Shown: positions 35,812-44,222 of the stretch, in pieces
Layout of the letters: every line of letters starts with the position of its first letter
Numbering within the stretch: the stretch's first letter is position 1
Assembly (NCBI RefSeq): GCF_900094565.1
Contig: NZ_FMAF01000011.1
Coordinates: 115,837 to 179,836, forward strand
Direction: 5' to 3'
DNA from: Martinezella lusitana
GTDB taxonomy: Bacteria; Pseudomonadota; Alphaproteobacteria; Rhizobiales; Rhizobiaceae
Length of the DNA: 64,000 nucleotides
Program-made: the position numbers and the translations under genes
Notes under the pieces: generated by a model
Told to the model about the DNA's origin: nothing
Database searches by the model: none
What the model saw: the letters and a program-made list of their open reading frames with translations, nothing else

Positions 35812-35905
35812 TTGACGAAGATTCGAGGAAATGCGATTCTGTTCGTGCTAAAGAGACAGAAGGGCTTCCACGACGGCAACGTTGAGGGGGCTCTTTTCTT
35901 TTGCG
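35812..35905 (+). ncRNA. Candidate counter-transcribed RNA (incompatibility RNA) in the repB-repC gap
   Basis: On the strand opposite to the rep operon, TTGACG (35812-35817) and GATTCT (35835-35840) are 17 bases apart and could drive a short RNA starting near 35847. It would contain a G/C-rich hairpin (about 35861-35890) followed by CTCTTTTCTTTT, a terminator-like end. repABC plasmids carry an antisense RNA of about 55-60 bases at this location that represses repC, so position, strand and size all fit. Confidence 0.55.
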
Positions 35906-35907
35906 GG

Positions 35908-36933
35908 TTACTCTCCCTGTTTCTGTTGATGCTTGGCACGGTGCTCTTGATAAAGCGCCGGCAAATGTTCGAGTACAAAGGCGGCAAACTCAGGCGTCGC
36001 CTTCCTGTCGATCGTGATCTCCAGCTTGCTCTTGCTCTGTGTCACCTGCGCAAGTCTGTTCCCATCCGGGGTCGACATGACCTCCGGCAGACCGCGCGCA
36101 ATACGACGCGGCTTCAGGTGTCCGATCACCGCCTTGAACCGATCCGCTGATGGCAGCGTCTGAGCCTCTGCCGAACTCGCAAATTTGACGGCGTCCGCTG
36201 GCGACCCTGCTTTCTCGACCAGTTCGGCGAGTTGTTGCCAGCTGGGGCGACCGACTCCTGGAGCGGCCCCAATTGCGTCGATCAGCTCGGAGGGGAGGGC
36301 GTCGACAAGTAGGAGCATCTTCGACAGATTGCTTTTGTCGATCGACATGGCAGCGATGACGATTTCTCGCGAGAACTGCTTGTTCAGCTGATGCGCGAAA
36401 CGCGCCTTTTCAATAAAGGTGAGGTCTTCGCGTTCGTTGTTTTCCTGACCCTGGGCCACGACCAATTGCTCGTCCGTCAAGTCGCGAACGACCGCCTTGA
36501 CCGGCAGTCCGAGCTCTGACACGGCGCGCAGGCGGCGATGGCCGAAGGCAACCTGGTATCGGCCACCTCCTTCCGGATGAGGCCTCACAAGGATTGGGAC
36601 CTGCTGTCCTTGCTCCCGGATCGACACAAGGAGACCGTCGATATCACCTTGCATACGATCTTGAACGAACGACGGCTCGATTGATGATGGGTCCAGTTCA
36701 ACGACGGCCTGACCTTCCGCGAGCCGCCGTTCAATCTCCTCGGCACGGCCAAGACGATCATTTTGCTCACGCAGTGCGTTGCCGATATTTGCCGTCAGCT
36801 TGGTCGCAGGATCACGTTCTTTTCTCGCCACGCCGAGAAGCGGCATCGACCGAGTCTTGGCCGCTCTATTGTCAGCGACTGATGTAGTGTCGGGCGCGTC
36901 TGTGGAGACGCCGAGAAGGTGCTTCCGACTCAT
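35908..36933 (-). CDS. repB: Plasmid partition protein RepB (ParB family)
   Basis: 341-residue centromere-binding protein. The ParB N-terminal part has GHRRLRA (about residue 143) and QENNEREDLTFIEKA, the CTP-binding/clamp motifs of the family. A central helix-turn-helix follows (IAAMSIDKSNLSKMLLL). The N-terminal MSRKHLLGV is typical for RepB and interacts with RepA. Its ATG overlaps the repA stop (ATGA), so the two are coupled. Probable sites are the palindromes near 34051 and 34483. Confidence 0.96.
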   Translation of the reverse strand: MSRKHLLGVSTDAPDTTSVADNRAAKTRSMPLLGVARKERDPATKLTANIGNALREQNDRLGRAEEIERRLAEGQAVVELDPSSIEPSFVQDRMQGDIDGLLVSIREQGQQVPILVRPHPEGGGRYQVAFGHRRLRAVSELGLPVKAVVRDLTDEQLVVAQGQENNEREDLTFIEKARFAHQLNKQFSREIVIAAMSIDKSNLSKMLLLVDALPSELIDAIGAAPGVGRPSWQQLAELVEKAGSPADAVKFASSAEAQTLPSADRFKAVIGHLKPRRIARGLPEVMSTPDGNRLAQVTQSKSKLEITIDRKATPEFAAFVLEHLPALYQEHRAKHQQKQGE

Positions 36934-38204
36934 GTGGTTCTACCCCAGGCTTTTTTGATCAGAGTCTCGATCTCGTCGTTGACAGCGTTCATCGCCTCCA
37001 AGGCGCGATCGTAGGTCGAGCGCGTAAACTGACCACGCTCAACCTCGAACAGCGTCTGGTTTGTCAGGCCAGCGTCAGAAACAGCAGTTGTCTTGAGCAT
37101 CGGAAAGTTGAGCACGTTTTCACCGAAGATCGAACGAAGATAGCCAACCATCTGGTTTTGGGGCCCGTCACTCGGTTCAAAGCGCGTGATTAGATAGCGC
37201 ATCCAATTAAATTTGAACTGAGCGCCCGCATTCTCGATCTCGCGCAGGAGATTCGAGGTCATCGCCAGGAACTGGTTCATCGACATCACGTCCAACATCT
37301 GCGGATGGACAGTGACCAGGATCGACGTCGCGGCGGTCAAAGCCGAAAGCGTGAGATAGCCCAGTTGAGGAGGGCAGTCGATGACCACGACATCGTAGTT
37401 GTCCGCGATGTCTTCGATGACTTGACTGATACGACCATAAAAAAGCGTGTCGCCTTCCTTCCGGCTCATCAGGGCGCGCGGGGTGTCGTGCTCGAACTCC
37501 ATCAGTTCAAGATTACCCGGAATGAGATGGAGGTCCGGAATGTAGGTTCCTCGCACAACCTGCTCGATCGGAACCTGCTCGTCATCGTACCTGATGGCGC
37601 CATAAAGAGTCTCATTCGGACCGACGTCCGTTTCTGGCTGACTGCCGAAGAGTGCGGAAAGGCTTGCCTGGGGATCGAGATCGATTGCCAGGACGCGGTA
37701 GCCACGCATCGCCAGATATTGCGCCAGATGCGCGGCTGTCGTCGTCTTGCCCGAGCCACCCTTGAAATTCATCACCGAGATAACTTGAAGCTGCTCGCCC
37801 TCGCGACGATGGGGCAGGTAGCGCCGGTTCCCGCGGCCGATCTGGTCCAGGTGCTTGCGGATTGCATGGATATCTTCGATCGTGAACGTGCGTCGACCGC
37901 CGGGGCTCATGCTCACGTGCAATTCTGGCATTTCCGAAGCAGTCTGCCTAAGATAAGACTCACCGATGCCGAGCAGTTTTGAGACCTCTGACGGCGCAAA
38001 GGATCGAATGCCTTTTTCAGCCGTGGGCGGGAATACCTTGAGATGATGCGCCTGAAGTTGGCTGGAGAGGGCGTCGGCGTGACGCTCCATCAATGCGGTC
38101 AGTCCTTCAACGACTGGCGCTGTTTTTGCGGCGGTCTTCGCCATCTCAAAACCCATTTCCTGCAAGTGGCGGTATTTTTCGCGAAACCGGTAAAGTTCCG
38201 CCAC
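36930..38204 (-). CDS. repA: Plasmid partition ATPase RepA (ParA family)
   Basis: 424-residue ParA-type ATPase that drives plasmid segregation and, with RepB, represses the rep operon. It has an N-terminal DNA-binding region (ALSSQLQAHHLKVFPPTAEKGIRSF then an HTH-like FAPSEVSKLLGIGESYLRQ), the deviant Walker A KGGSGKTTT near residue 150, and Walker motifs IDLDPQ and VVIDCPPQ. The frame opens with GTG 38204; in-frame ATGs at 38156 and 38144 (404 residues from the latter) are also reasonable because RepA proteins are usually about 400 residues. Confidence 0.95.
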   Translation of the reverse strand: MAELYRFREKYRHLQEMGFEMAKTAAKTAPVVEGLTALMERHADALSSQLQAHHLKVFPPTAEKGIRSFAPSEVSKLLGIGESYLRQTASEMPELHVSMSPGGRRTFTIEDIHAIRKHLDQIGRGNRRYLPHRREGEQLQVISVMNFKGGSGKTTTAAHLAQYLAMRGYRVLAIDLDPQASLSALFGSQPETDVGPNETLYGAIRYDDEQVPIEQVVRGTYIPDLHLIPGNLELMEFEHDTPRALMSRKEGDTLFYGRISQVIEDIADNYDVVVIDCPPQLGYLTLSALTAATSILVTVHPQMLDVMSMNQFLAMTSNLLREIENAGAQFKFNWMRYLITRFEPSDGPQNQMVGYLRSIFGENVLNFPMLKTTAVSDAGLTNQTLFEVERGQFTRSTYDRALEAMNAVNDEIETLIKKAWGRTT

Positions 38205-38532
38205 TAACCATTAGAGCCGATTCTGAATTTTGAGCAAGCGGTTTTAGGTTAACGAAAGGTTAACGCCGCCGCGCCAGAAACATTGATAGCCCCCGATTTT
38301 CCGTTAATATTCGCGGAGTTAACAGGCCCGGCCTTTGGCTATGTTCTCGATCTGTTTATCTGTGAATCCTGCAACCCTAACTAGCCGCATTGGGCGTGAT
38401 GGGACCTGATTTCACCAAACTCCGCGGCCACTGCCGCCCGACTCACTCGCAAAACATTGCAGGATCCTCCAACTACCACGCAATTCCGTTCCATGCTGAC
38501 TTCTCCGCCGATCAACGACGACGGAGAAATTC
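38205..38532. promoter_or_regulatory. Divergent control region between repA and traI
   Basis: 328 bases holding the repABC promoter (leftward) and the traI-trb promoter (rightward). On the rep side two GGTTAACG direct repeats (38247-38254 and 38258-38265) are spaced 11 bases apart, one DNA turn, with further GTTAAT/GTTAAC motifs near 38322 and 38338. On the tra side is a tra-box-like palindrome, listed separately. Confidence 0.5.
38455..38474. promoter_or_regulatory. Candidate tra box (TraR binding site)
   Basis: The near-palindrome TTGCAGGATCCTCCAA (38457-38472), one mismatched pair, 61 bases ahead of traI. It resembles the Ti-plasmid tra box in its GCAG/CTGC-like half sites around a central GATC. 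TraR bound to the TraI-made autoinducer would activate traI-trb from here. Confidence 0.5.
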
Positions 38533-39159
38533 ATGCAGGTTTTCGCGCTCAACAAACCGCGGAATGTTCACGAAGCTCAGCTCATCCAGCAACATCACCA
38601 GCTACGCGCTCGCGTCTTCTCGGAGCGGCTGGGCTGGGAGGTCAACGTCGTAGATGGTGAGGAATCGGACGGCTTCGATTCTCTTGACCCCACCTACATC
38701 CTGGCCGTTTCCGACCTGGGCAACGTTAGCGGTTGCGCCCGGCTTCTGCCGGCCGCCGGCCTAACGATGGTGGCGAACGTCTTTTCGTCGCTGCTACCGA
38801 GCGACGGACTGAACGCACACCCTGCAATGATCGAGAGCTCCCGCTTCTGCGTGGACACGACCCTTGAAGAGGGCAGGGGGGCAGGCTCGGTGCATGAGGC
38901 AACGCTGACGATGTTTGCGGGCATCATCGAGTGGTGCCTCGCAAACGGCATCACCGAGATCGTGACTGTGACCGACCTGCGGTTCGAACGCATTCTCGGA
39001 CGTGTCGGCTGGCCGCTTCAGCGCATCGGCGATCCGAGCCGTATAGGCGTGACTACAGCCATCGCGGGGATCCTTCCGGTGAACGTAGAAACATTTCTGA
39101 GGCTCCGTCCGTCCAGCTATCGCTCGCAATTTGATGGTCCGCTGGGTCAGGCAGCATAA
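38533..39159 (+). CDS. traI: Acyl-homoserine lactone synthase TraI
   Basis: 208-residue LuxI-family enzyme making the acyl-homoserine lactone (probably a 3-oxo-octanoyl type, as in relatives) that activates TraR. Conserved features are RVFSERLGWEV and the Asp/Phe in DGFDSLD, then GCARLLP, ESSRFCVD and a C-terminal segment TDLRFERILGRVGWPLQRIG. The first gene of the trb operon, 11 bases before trbB, as on Ti and many rhizobial plasmids, so the signal rises with operon activation. Confidence 0.95.
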   Translation: MQVFALNKPRNVHEAQLIQQHHQLRARVFSERLGWEVNVVDGEESDGFDSLDPTYILAVSDLGNVSGCARLLPAAGLTMVANVFSSLLPSDGLNAHPAMIESSRFCVDTTLEEGRGAGSVHEATLTMFAGIIEWCLANGITEIVTVTDLRFERILGRVGWPLQRIGDPSRIGVTTAIAGILPVNVETFLRLRPSSYRSQFDGPLGQAA

Positions 39160-39170
39160 GGGAGAAAACC

Positions 39171-40148
39171 GTGAACCAGCTTCGTTCTCATCCTCGACTC
39201 GTGCGCAAACTTCAGGAGGCGCTGGGCGATCAGCTCTGCGTCGCGCTCGACGATTCGACTGTTGTCGAAATCATGCTCAATCCGGACGGCAAACTGTTCA
39301 TCGAACGGCTTGGTCATGGCGTTGCACCCGCCGGAGAAATGTCGTCCGCAAGTGCTGAAATGATTATCGGAACCGTGGCGCATTCGCTCCAGTCCGAGGT
39401 CGACAGCGAGCAGCCGATCGTCTCCGGCGAACTGCCGATCGGTGGCCATCGCTTCGAAGGACTGTTGCCTCCTGTGGTCTCCAAGCCGGCCTTCACCATT
39501 CGCCGTCGCGCCTCACGCTTGATCCCGCTTGAGGATTACGTGCGCTCGGGCGTGATGAGCGAGCAGCAAGCGTTGACGATCCGCAGCGCGATTTCGTCTC
39601 GGCTCAACATCATCATCTCCGGCGGCACCGGCTCGGGCAAGACGACGCTTGCCAACGCCGTCATCAACGAAATCGTCAAGTCGGCGCCGGACGACCGCCT
39701 CGTCATCCTCGAGGATACCGCGGAGATCCAATGCACAGCCGACAACGCTGTCCTTCTCCACACAAGCGATACTGTCGATATGGCGCGGCTCTTAAAGAGC
39801 ACGATGCGGCTGCGTCCCGACCGGATCGTCGTCGGCGAAGTCCGTGACGGCGCTGCGCTCACTTTGCTTAAGGCCTGGAATACCGGCCACCCTGGTGGCG
39901 TCGCGACCATCCATTCCAACACTGCAATGTCGGCGCTCCGCCGCCTTGAGCAACTGACCGCCGAAGCCAGCCAACAGCCGATGCAGGAGGTGATCGGCGA
40001 GGCGGTCGATCTCATCATCTCGATCGAACGGACGGCAAGGGGCCGACGCGTTCGCGATGTCATTCAGGTCGAGCGCTACGCACACGGCCAATACGAAATC
40101 GAATCCGATGAGCTCACGGAAGAACAGGAGGCGCGTCATGTCGCGTAA
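39171..40148 (+). CDS. trbB: Conjugal transfer ATPase TrbB (VirB11 family)
   Basis: 325-residue hexameric secretion ATPase of the mating-pair formation system. Walker A is GGTGSGKTT at about residue 150, with the Asp box VILEDTAEIQ and the His-box GHPGGVATIHSN following. It starts with GTG at 39171 preceded by AAGGGAG. The stop overlaps the trbC start region by 11 bases. Confidence 0.95.
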   Translation: MNQLRSHPRLVRKLQEALGDQLCVALDDSTVVEIMLNPDGKLFIERLGHGVAPAGEMSSASAEMIIGTVAHSLQSEVDSEQPIVSGELPIGGHRFEGLLPPVVSKPAFTIRRRASRLIPLEDYVRSGVMSEQQALTIRSAISSRLNIIISGGTGSGKTTLANAVINEIVKSAPDDRLVILEDTAEIQCTADNAVLLHTSDTVDMARLLKSTMRLRPDRIVVGEVRDGAALTLLKAWNTGHPGGVATIHSNTAMSALRRLEQLTAEASQQPMQEVIGEAVDLIISIERTARGRRVRDVIQVERYAHGQYEIESDELTEEQEARHVA

Positions 40149-40521
40149 GAACGCTACTATCGCCGCCGCGCTCCTTGTAGCGCCGATCGTCCTGGCGTCG
40201 GTTGCCCCTGCATTGGCGAGTTCGGGCGGCAGCCTCCCATGGGAAGGACCACTGCAACAAATCCAGGAATCGATCACCGGCCCGGTTGCCGGTGCCATCG
40301 CGCTTGCAGCAGTGGCGATCGCCGGCGGCATGCTGATCTTCGGGGGCGAACTCAACGATTTCGCGCGGCGGCTCGTCTATGTGGTGCTTGTCGCCGGCAT
40401 CCTTCTCGGCGCGACGAACATCGTCGGCCTTTTCGGCGCCACCGGCGCCTCGATCGGAGCGCCTGACGAGCGCGCCACGTCCATCGATCCAAGCTCAGCA
40501 GGGGAGGGGGGTCATGGCTGA
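40138..40521 (+). CDS. trbC: Conjugal pilin precursor TrbC (VirB2 family)
   Basis: 127-residue prepilin. A signal peptide (about residues 1-28, cleavage after APALA) is followed by two hydrophobic helices (about 50-70 and 76-96) linked by a short polar turn. TrbC-type pilins are cut and cyclised by the TraF peptidase, which is present in this window. It starts inside the end of trbB at ATG 40138; the frame is open further upstream only as trbB shadow. Confidence 0.92.
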   Translation: MSRKNATIAAALLVAPIVLASVAPALASSGGSLPWEGPLQQIQESITGPVAGAIALAAVAIAGGMLIFGGELNDFARRLVYVVLVAGILLGATNIVGLFGATGASIGAPDERATSIDPSSAGEGGHG

Positions 40522-40813
40522 GACCTTGTCCGGACTGCAACGCAACCGCATTCACCGCGCCCTGTCGCGCCCGAACCTGCTGATGGGCGCGGACCGGGAG
40601 CTGGTGCTGCTCACCGGGCTTGCTGCCGGCATTCTCATTTTCGTAGTGCTGACGGCATACTCCGCCCTTTTCGGCGTTGCCATTTGGATCGTCATCGTCG
40701 GCGTCTTGAGGATGATGGCAAAAGCAGACCCGCTCATGCGGCAAGTCTATGTCCGCCATATCTCCTACAAGCATTACTACAAGGCGACCTCCTCGCCGTG
40801 GCGTCGGTATTGA
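40514..40813 (+). CDS. trbD: Conjugal transfer protein TrbD (VirB3 family)
   Basis: 99-residue inner-membrane protein with a hydrophobic stretch (about residues 30-65) and a basic N-terminus (RNRIHRALSRPNLLMGADRE). It overlaps trbC by 8 bases, and GGGGAGGGGG precedes its ATG. VirB3-like proteins associate with the VirB4/TrbE ATPase encoded next. Confidence 0.93.
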   Translation: MAETLSGLQRNRIHRALSRPNLLMGADRELVLLTGLAAGILIFVVLTAYSALFGVAIWIVIVGVLRMMAKADPLMRQVYVRHISYKHYYKATSSPWRRY

Positions 40814-40822
40814 GGAGGAGAC

Positions 40823-43273
40823 ATGGTCGCGCTCAAACGCTTCCGGGCCACTGGCCCGTCCTTCGCGGATCTCGTTCCCTATGCCGGTCTGGTCGACAAT
40901 GGTGTGCTCCTGTTGAAAGATGGGAGCCTAATGGCCGGCTGGTACTTTGCCGGCCCGGATTCCGAAAGCGCGACGGATCTGGAGCGCAACGAACTCTCGC
41001 GCCAGATCAATACAATACTGTCGAGGCTCGGAAGCGGCTGGATGATCCAAGTCGAAGCGGTCCGCATTCCGACGTTCGACTATCCGTCAGATGATCGTTG
41101 CCACTTTCCCGACACGGTCACGCGCGCGATCGACGCCGAACGGCGGGCGCATTTCGCGCGCGTGCAGGGACATTTCGAAAGCAAGCACGCGCTCGTCCTC
41201 ACATATCGGCCGCTCGAGTCCAAAAAGACGGCGCTCAGCAAATACATCTACTCGGACGAGGAGAGCCGCAAGAAGAGCTATGCGGACACGGTGCTGTTCG
41301 TCTTCAAGAACGCCGTGCGCGAGATCGAGCAGTATCTTGCCAACACCCTGTCTATACGCCGGATGGAAACGCGCGAAGTCGTCGAGAGGGGAGGGGAGCG
41401 GGTCGCCCGTTACGACGAGCTGCTGCAATTCGTTCGCTTCTGCATCACCGGCGAAAACCATCCGATCCGACTGCCGGATGCGCCGATGTACCTCGACTGG
41501 ATCGCCACCGCCGAGCTTGAGCATGGGCTGACACCAAAGGTCGAAGGCCGCTTTCTCGGCGTCGTGGCGATCGACGGTCTGCCGGCGGAGAGCTGGCCGG
41601 GGATTCTCAATAGCCTCGACCTGATGCCGCTTACCTATCGCTGGTCATCGCGCTTCATTTTTCTCGACGCACAAGAGGCGCGGCAGAAACTCGAACGCAC
41701 CCGCAAGAAGTGGCAGCAGAAGGTAAGGCCGTTCTTCGATCAACTCTTCCAGACGCAAAGCCGCTCAGTCGATCAGGACGCCATGAGCATGGTGGCCGAG
41801 ACCGAGGACGCCATTGCCCAGGCTTCCTCACAATTGGTGGCATACGGCTACTATACCCCGGTCATTGTCCTCTTCGATCACGATCGCGAAGCCTTGCAGG
41901 AGAAGGCAGAGGCTGTCCGCCGGCTGATCCAGGCCGAGGGTTTCGGGGCGCGGATCGAAACGCTCAACGCGACCGACGCCTTTCTCGGCAGTCTGCCGGG
42001 CAACTGGTATTGCAATATCCGCGAACCGCTGATCAACACCAGCAACCTTGCCGATCTCATTCCACTCAACTCTGTCTGGTCGGGCAGCCCTGTCGCACCG
42101 TGCCCATTCTACCCGCCGAACTCTCCGCCGCTGATGCAGGTGGCCAGCGGCTCGACGCCGTTTCGCTTGAACCTCCATGTCGACGACGTCGGTCACACGC
42201 TGATCTTTGGGCCGACCGGTTCGGGCAAGTCGACGCTGCTGGCACTGATCGCAGCGCAGTTCCGGCGCTACGATCGCGCCCAGATGTTCGCCTTTGACAA
42301 GGGGAACTCGCTCCTGCCGTTGACACTCGCCGCAGGCGGCGATCACTACGAGATCGGCGGCGACGCTCACGAAGAGGCGCTGGCCTTCTGCCCACTCTCG
42401 GAGCTCGCGACCGATAGTGATCGCGCATGGGCGACGGAATGGATAGAAATGCTGGTTGCGCTGCAGGGCGTTGCCATCACTCCAGATCACCGCAACGCTA
42501 TCTCGCGTCAGATTGGTTTGATGGCGAGCGTAGCCGGCCGATCGCTTTCGGACTTTGTGAGCGGCGTTCAGATGCGCGAGATCAAGGACGCGCTCCATCA
42601 TTACACGGTCGATGGACCGATGGGTCAGTTGCTCGACGCCGAACAGGACGGTTTGACCCTCCGCGCCTTCCAGACCTTCGAGATCGAACAGCTGATGAAT
42701 ATGGGCGAGCGCAATCTCGTGCCCGTTCTCACCTATCTGTTCCGCCGGATCGAAAAGCGTCTCGATGGCTCGCCTAGCCTGATTGTCCTCGACGAGGCCT
42801 GGTTGATGCTCGGTCATCCGGTGTTTCGCGACAAAATCCGCGAATGGCTTAAAGTGCTGCGCAAGGCCAACTGCGCCGTCGTGCTTGCCACGCAGTCCAT
42901 CTCGGACGCTGAGCGCTCCGGAATCATCGATGTCCTGAAGGAATCCTGCCCGACGAAGATCTGCCTGCCGAACGGCGCCGCTCGTGAGCCTGGGACGCGC
43001 GAATTCTACGAGCGGATCGGCTTCAACGAGCGGCAGATCGAGATCGTCTCGAACGCTACTCCCAAGCGCGAATACTACGTGGTCACCCCCGAAGGCCGGC
43101 GGCTATTCGATATGGCGCTCGGCCCTGTGGCGCTCAGTTTTGTCGGGGCCTCCGGCAAGGAAGACCTGAAGCGCATCCGCGCGCTCCATTCCGAACATGG
43201 CCACGACTGGCCGATCCACTGGCTTCAAACGAGAGGAGTTCACGATGCCGTATCGCTGCTCAACTTCGAATAG
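40823..43273 (+). CDS. trbE: Conjugal transfer ATPase TrbE (VirB4 family)
   Basis: 816-residue ATPase that energises pilus assembly. The N-terminal CagE/TrbE domain ends around residue 430; Walker A GPTGSGKST is near residue 463 and Walker B IVLDEAW near 653, followed by VVLATQSISD. The ATG is preceded by GAGGAGG. The 3' end overlaps the trbJ start by 29 bases. Confidence 0.96.
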   Translation: MVALKRFRATGPSFADLVPYAGLVDNGVLLLKDGSLMAGWYFAGPDSESATDLERNELSRQINTILSRLGSGWMIQVEAVRIPTFDYPSDDRCHFPDTVTRAIDAERRAHFARVQGHFESKHALVLTYRPLESKKTALSKYIYSDEESRKKSYADTVLFVFKNAVREIEQYLANTLSIRRMETREVVERGGERVARYDELLQFVRFCITGENHPIRLPDAPMYLDWIATAELEHGLTPKVEGRFLGVVAIDGLPAESWPGILNSLDLMPLTYRWSSRFIFLDAQEARQKLERTRKKWQQKVRPFFDQLFQTQSRSVDQDAMSMVAETEDAIAQASSQLVAYGYYTPVIVLFDHDREALQEKAEAVRRLIQAEGFGARIETLNATDAFLGSLPGNWYCNIREPLINTSNLADLIPLNSVWSGSPVAPCPFYPPNSPPLMQVASGSTPFRLNLHVDDVGHTLIFGPTGSGKSTLLALIAAQFRRYDRAQMFAFDKGNSLLPLTLAAGGDHYEIGGDAHEEALAFCPLSELATDSDRAWATEWIEMLVALQGVAITPDHRNAISRQIGLMASVAGRSLSDFVSGVQMREIKDALHHYTVDGPMGQLLDAEQDGLTLRAFQTFEIEQLMNMGERNLVPVLTYLFRRIEKRLDGSPSLIVLDEAWLMLGHPVFRDKIREWLKVLRKANCAVVLATQSISDAERSGIIDVLKESCPTKICLPNGAAREPGTREFYERIGFNERQIEIVSNATPKREYYVVTPEGRRLFDMALGPVALSFVGASGKEDLKRIRALHSEHGHDWPIHWLQTRGVHDAVSLLNFE

Positions 43274-44048
43274 ATTGCTCGCCGGTCTGGCGGCAGTCGC
43301 ATTGATGGCCGGCACCGCCGTGCCCGCAGATGCCGGCACCGCCACTGGTGCCGCCACAGAATGGACGCAGGTCCTGAACAACGGCGAGTTGGTCGCGTTG
43401 GTCGGGAAATCGGGCGAGCAAATTCAGAACCAGCTCACCCAGATCAGCCAGCTGGCGCAACAGATCGAAACCCAGCTCAATATCTACCAGAACCTGCTGC
43501 AAAACACCGCGACGCTTCCCTCGCATACGTGGGGACAGGTCGAAAGCGATCTCAATCAGCTTCGCAGCATCGTCGACCAGGGCCAGAGCATCTCATTTTC
43601 CATGGGCAATGCCGACGATGTGCTGCAGCAGCGCTTCCAGAGCTATTCCAGTCTCAAGACCAACCTGCCTAACTCCGAGAGCTTTTCGTCAAGCTATCAG
43701 ACCTGGTCCGACACCAACCGGGACACGATCGCCAGCACGCTGAAGGCCGCGAGCCTGACGGCAGAGCAGTTCGACACCGAAGAAGGCACGATGTCTTCGC
43801 TGCGGTCCATGTCCGAGACCGCCGACGGGCAGATGAAGGCTCTGCAGGTCGGACACGAGATCGCCGCGCAGCAGGTCGCACAGATGCAGAAGCTTCGTGG
43901 CCTGGTATCCCAGCAGATGACCATGATGGGCACCTGGCTCCAGACTGAACAGACCGACAAGGACCTCGCGCAGGCGCGTCGCGAGAAATTCTTCAGCGGA
44001 ACGGCACCGTCCACCTCCGGCGGCGAAAAAATGAAGGTGGAATGGTGA
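43245..44048 (+). CDS. trbJ: Conjugal transfer protein TrbJ (VirB5-like)
   Basis: 267-residue secreted protein. A signal peptide (about residues 1-28, ending PADAG) is followed by a largely helical body with Gln-rich coiled-coil segments (QNQLTQISQLAQQIETQLN). It is thought to be a minor pilus tip or channel component. I use ATG 43245, preceded by GAGAGGAG. The last 11 residues TSGGEKMKVEW are repeated exactly at the end of the next gene product. Confidence 0.92.
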   Translation: MPYRCSTSNRLLAGLAAVALMAGTAVPADAGTATGAATEWTQVLNNGELVALVGKSGEQIQNQLTQISQLAQQIETQLNIYQNLLQNTATLPSHTWGQVESDLNQLRSIVDQGQSISFSMGNADDVLQQRFQSYSSLKTNLPNSESFSSSYQTWSDTNRDTIASTLKAASLTAEQFDTEEGTMSSLRSMSETADGQMKALQVGHEIAAQQVAQMQKLRGLVSQQMTMMGTWLQTEQTDKDLAQARREKFFSGTAPSTSGGEKMKVEW

Positions 44049-44218
44049 GAACAAAATCGATCCTAGTCGCAATCGCGATTTTCCTGGCGGCCGGCAGCGC
44101 TGGCATCTGGCTGCTCATCTCCGAAAAGCAGGTTGCTCAGGAGCGTCGTGACCAGTTCTTCGGCTCGTCGAAGAAATATCCGACCTCTGGCGGCGAAAAA
44201 ATGAAAGTCGAGTGGTGA
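44042..44218 (+). CDS. trbK: Small protein TrbK-like (entry exclusion)
   Basis: 58-residue protein starting inside the trbJ stop region. It has one hydrophobic segment (residues 6-24, ILVAIAIFLAAGSAGIWLL) and a short exposed tail ending TSGGEKMKVEW, identical to the TrbJ tail. TrbK proteins on related plasmids block entry of the same plasmid. Unlike RP4 TrbK there is no lipobox Cys. Position between trbJ and trbL decides the name. Confidence 0.8.
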   Translation: MVRTKSILVAIAIFLAAGSAGIWLLISEKQVAQERRDQFFGSSKKYPTSGGEKMKVEW

Positions 44219-44222
44219 GGAG

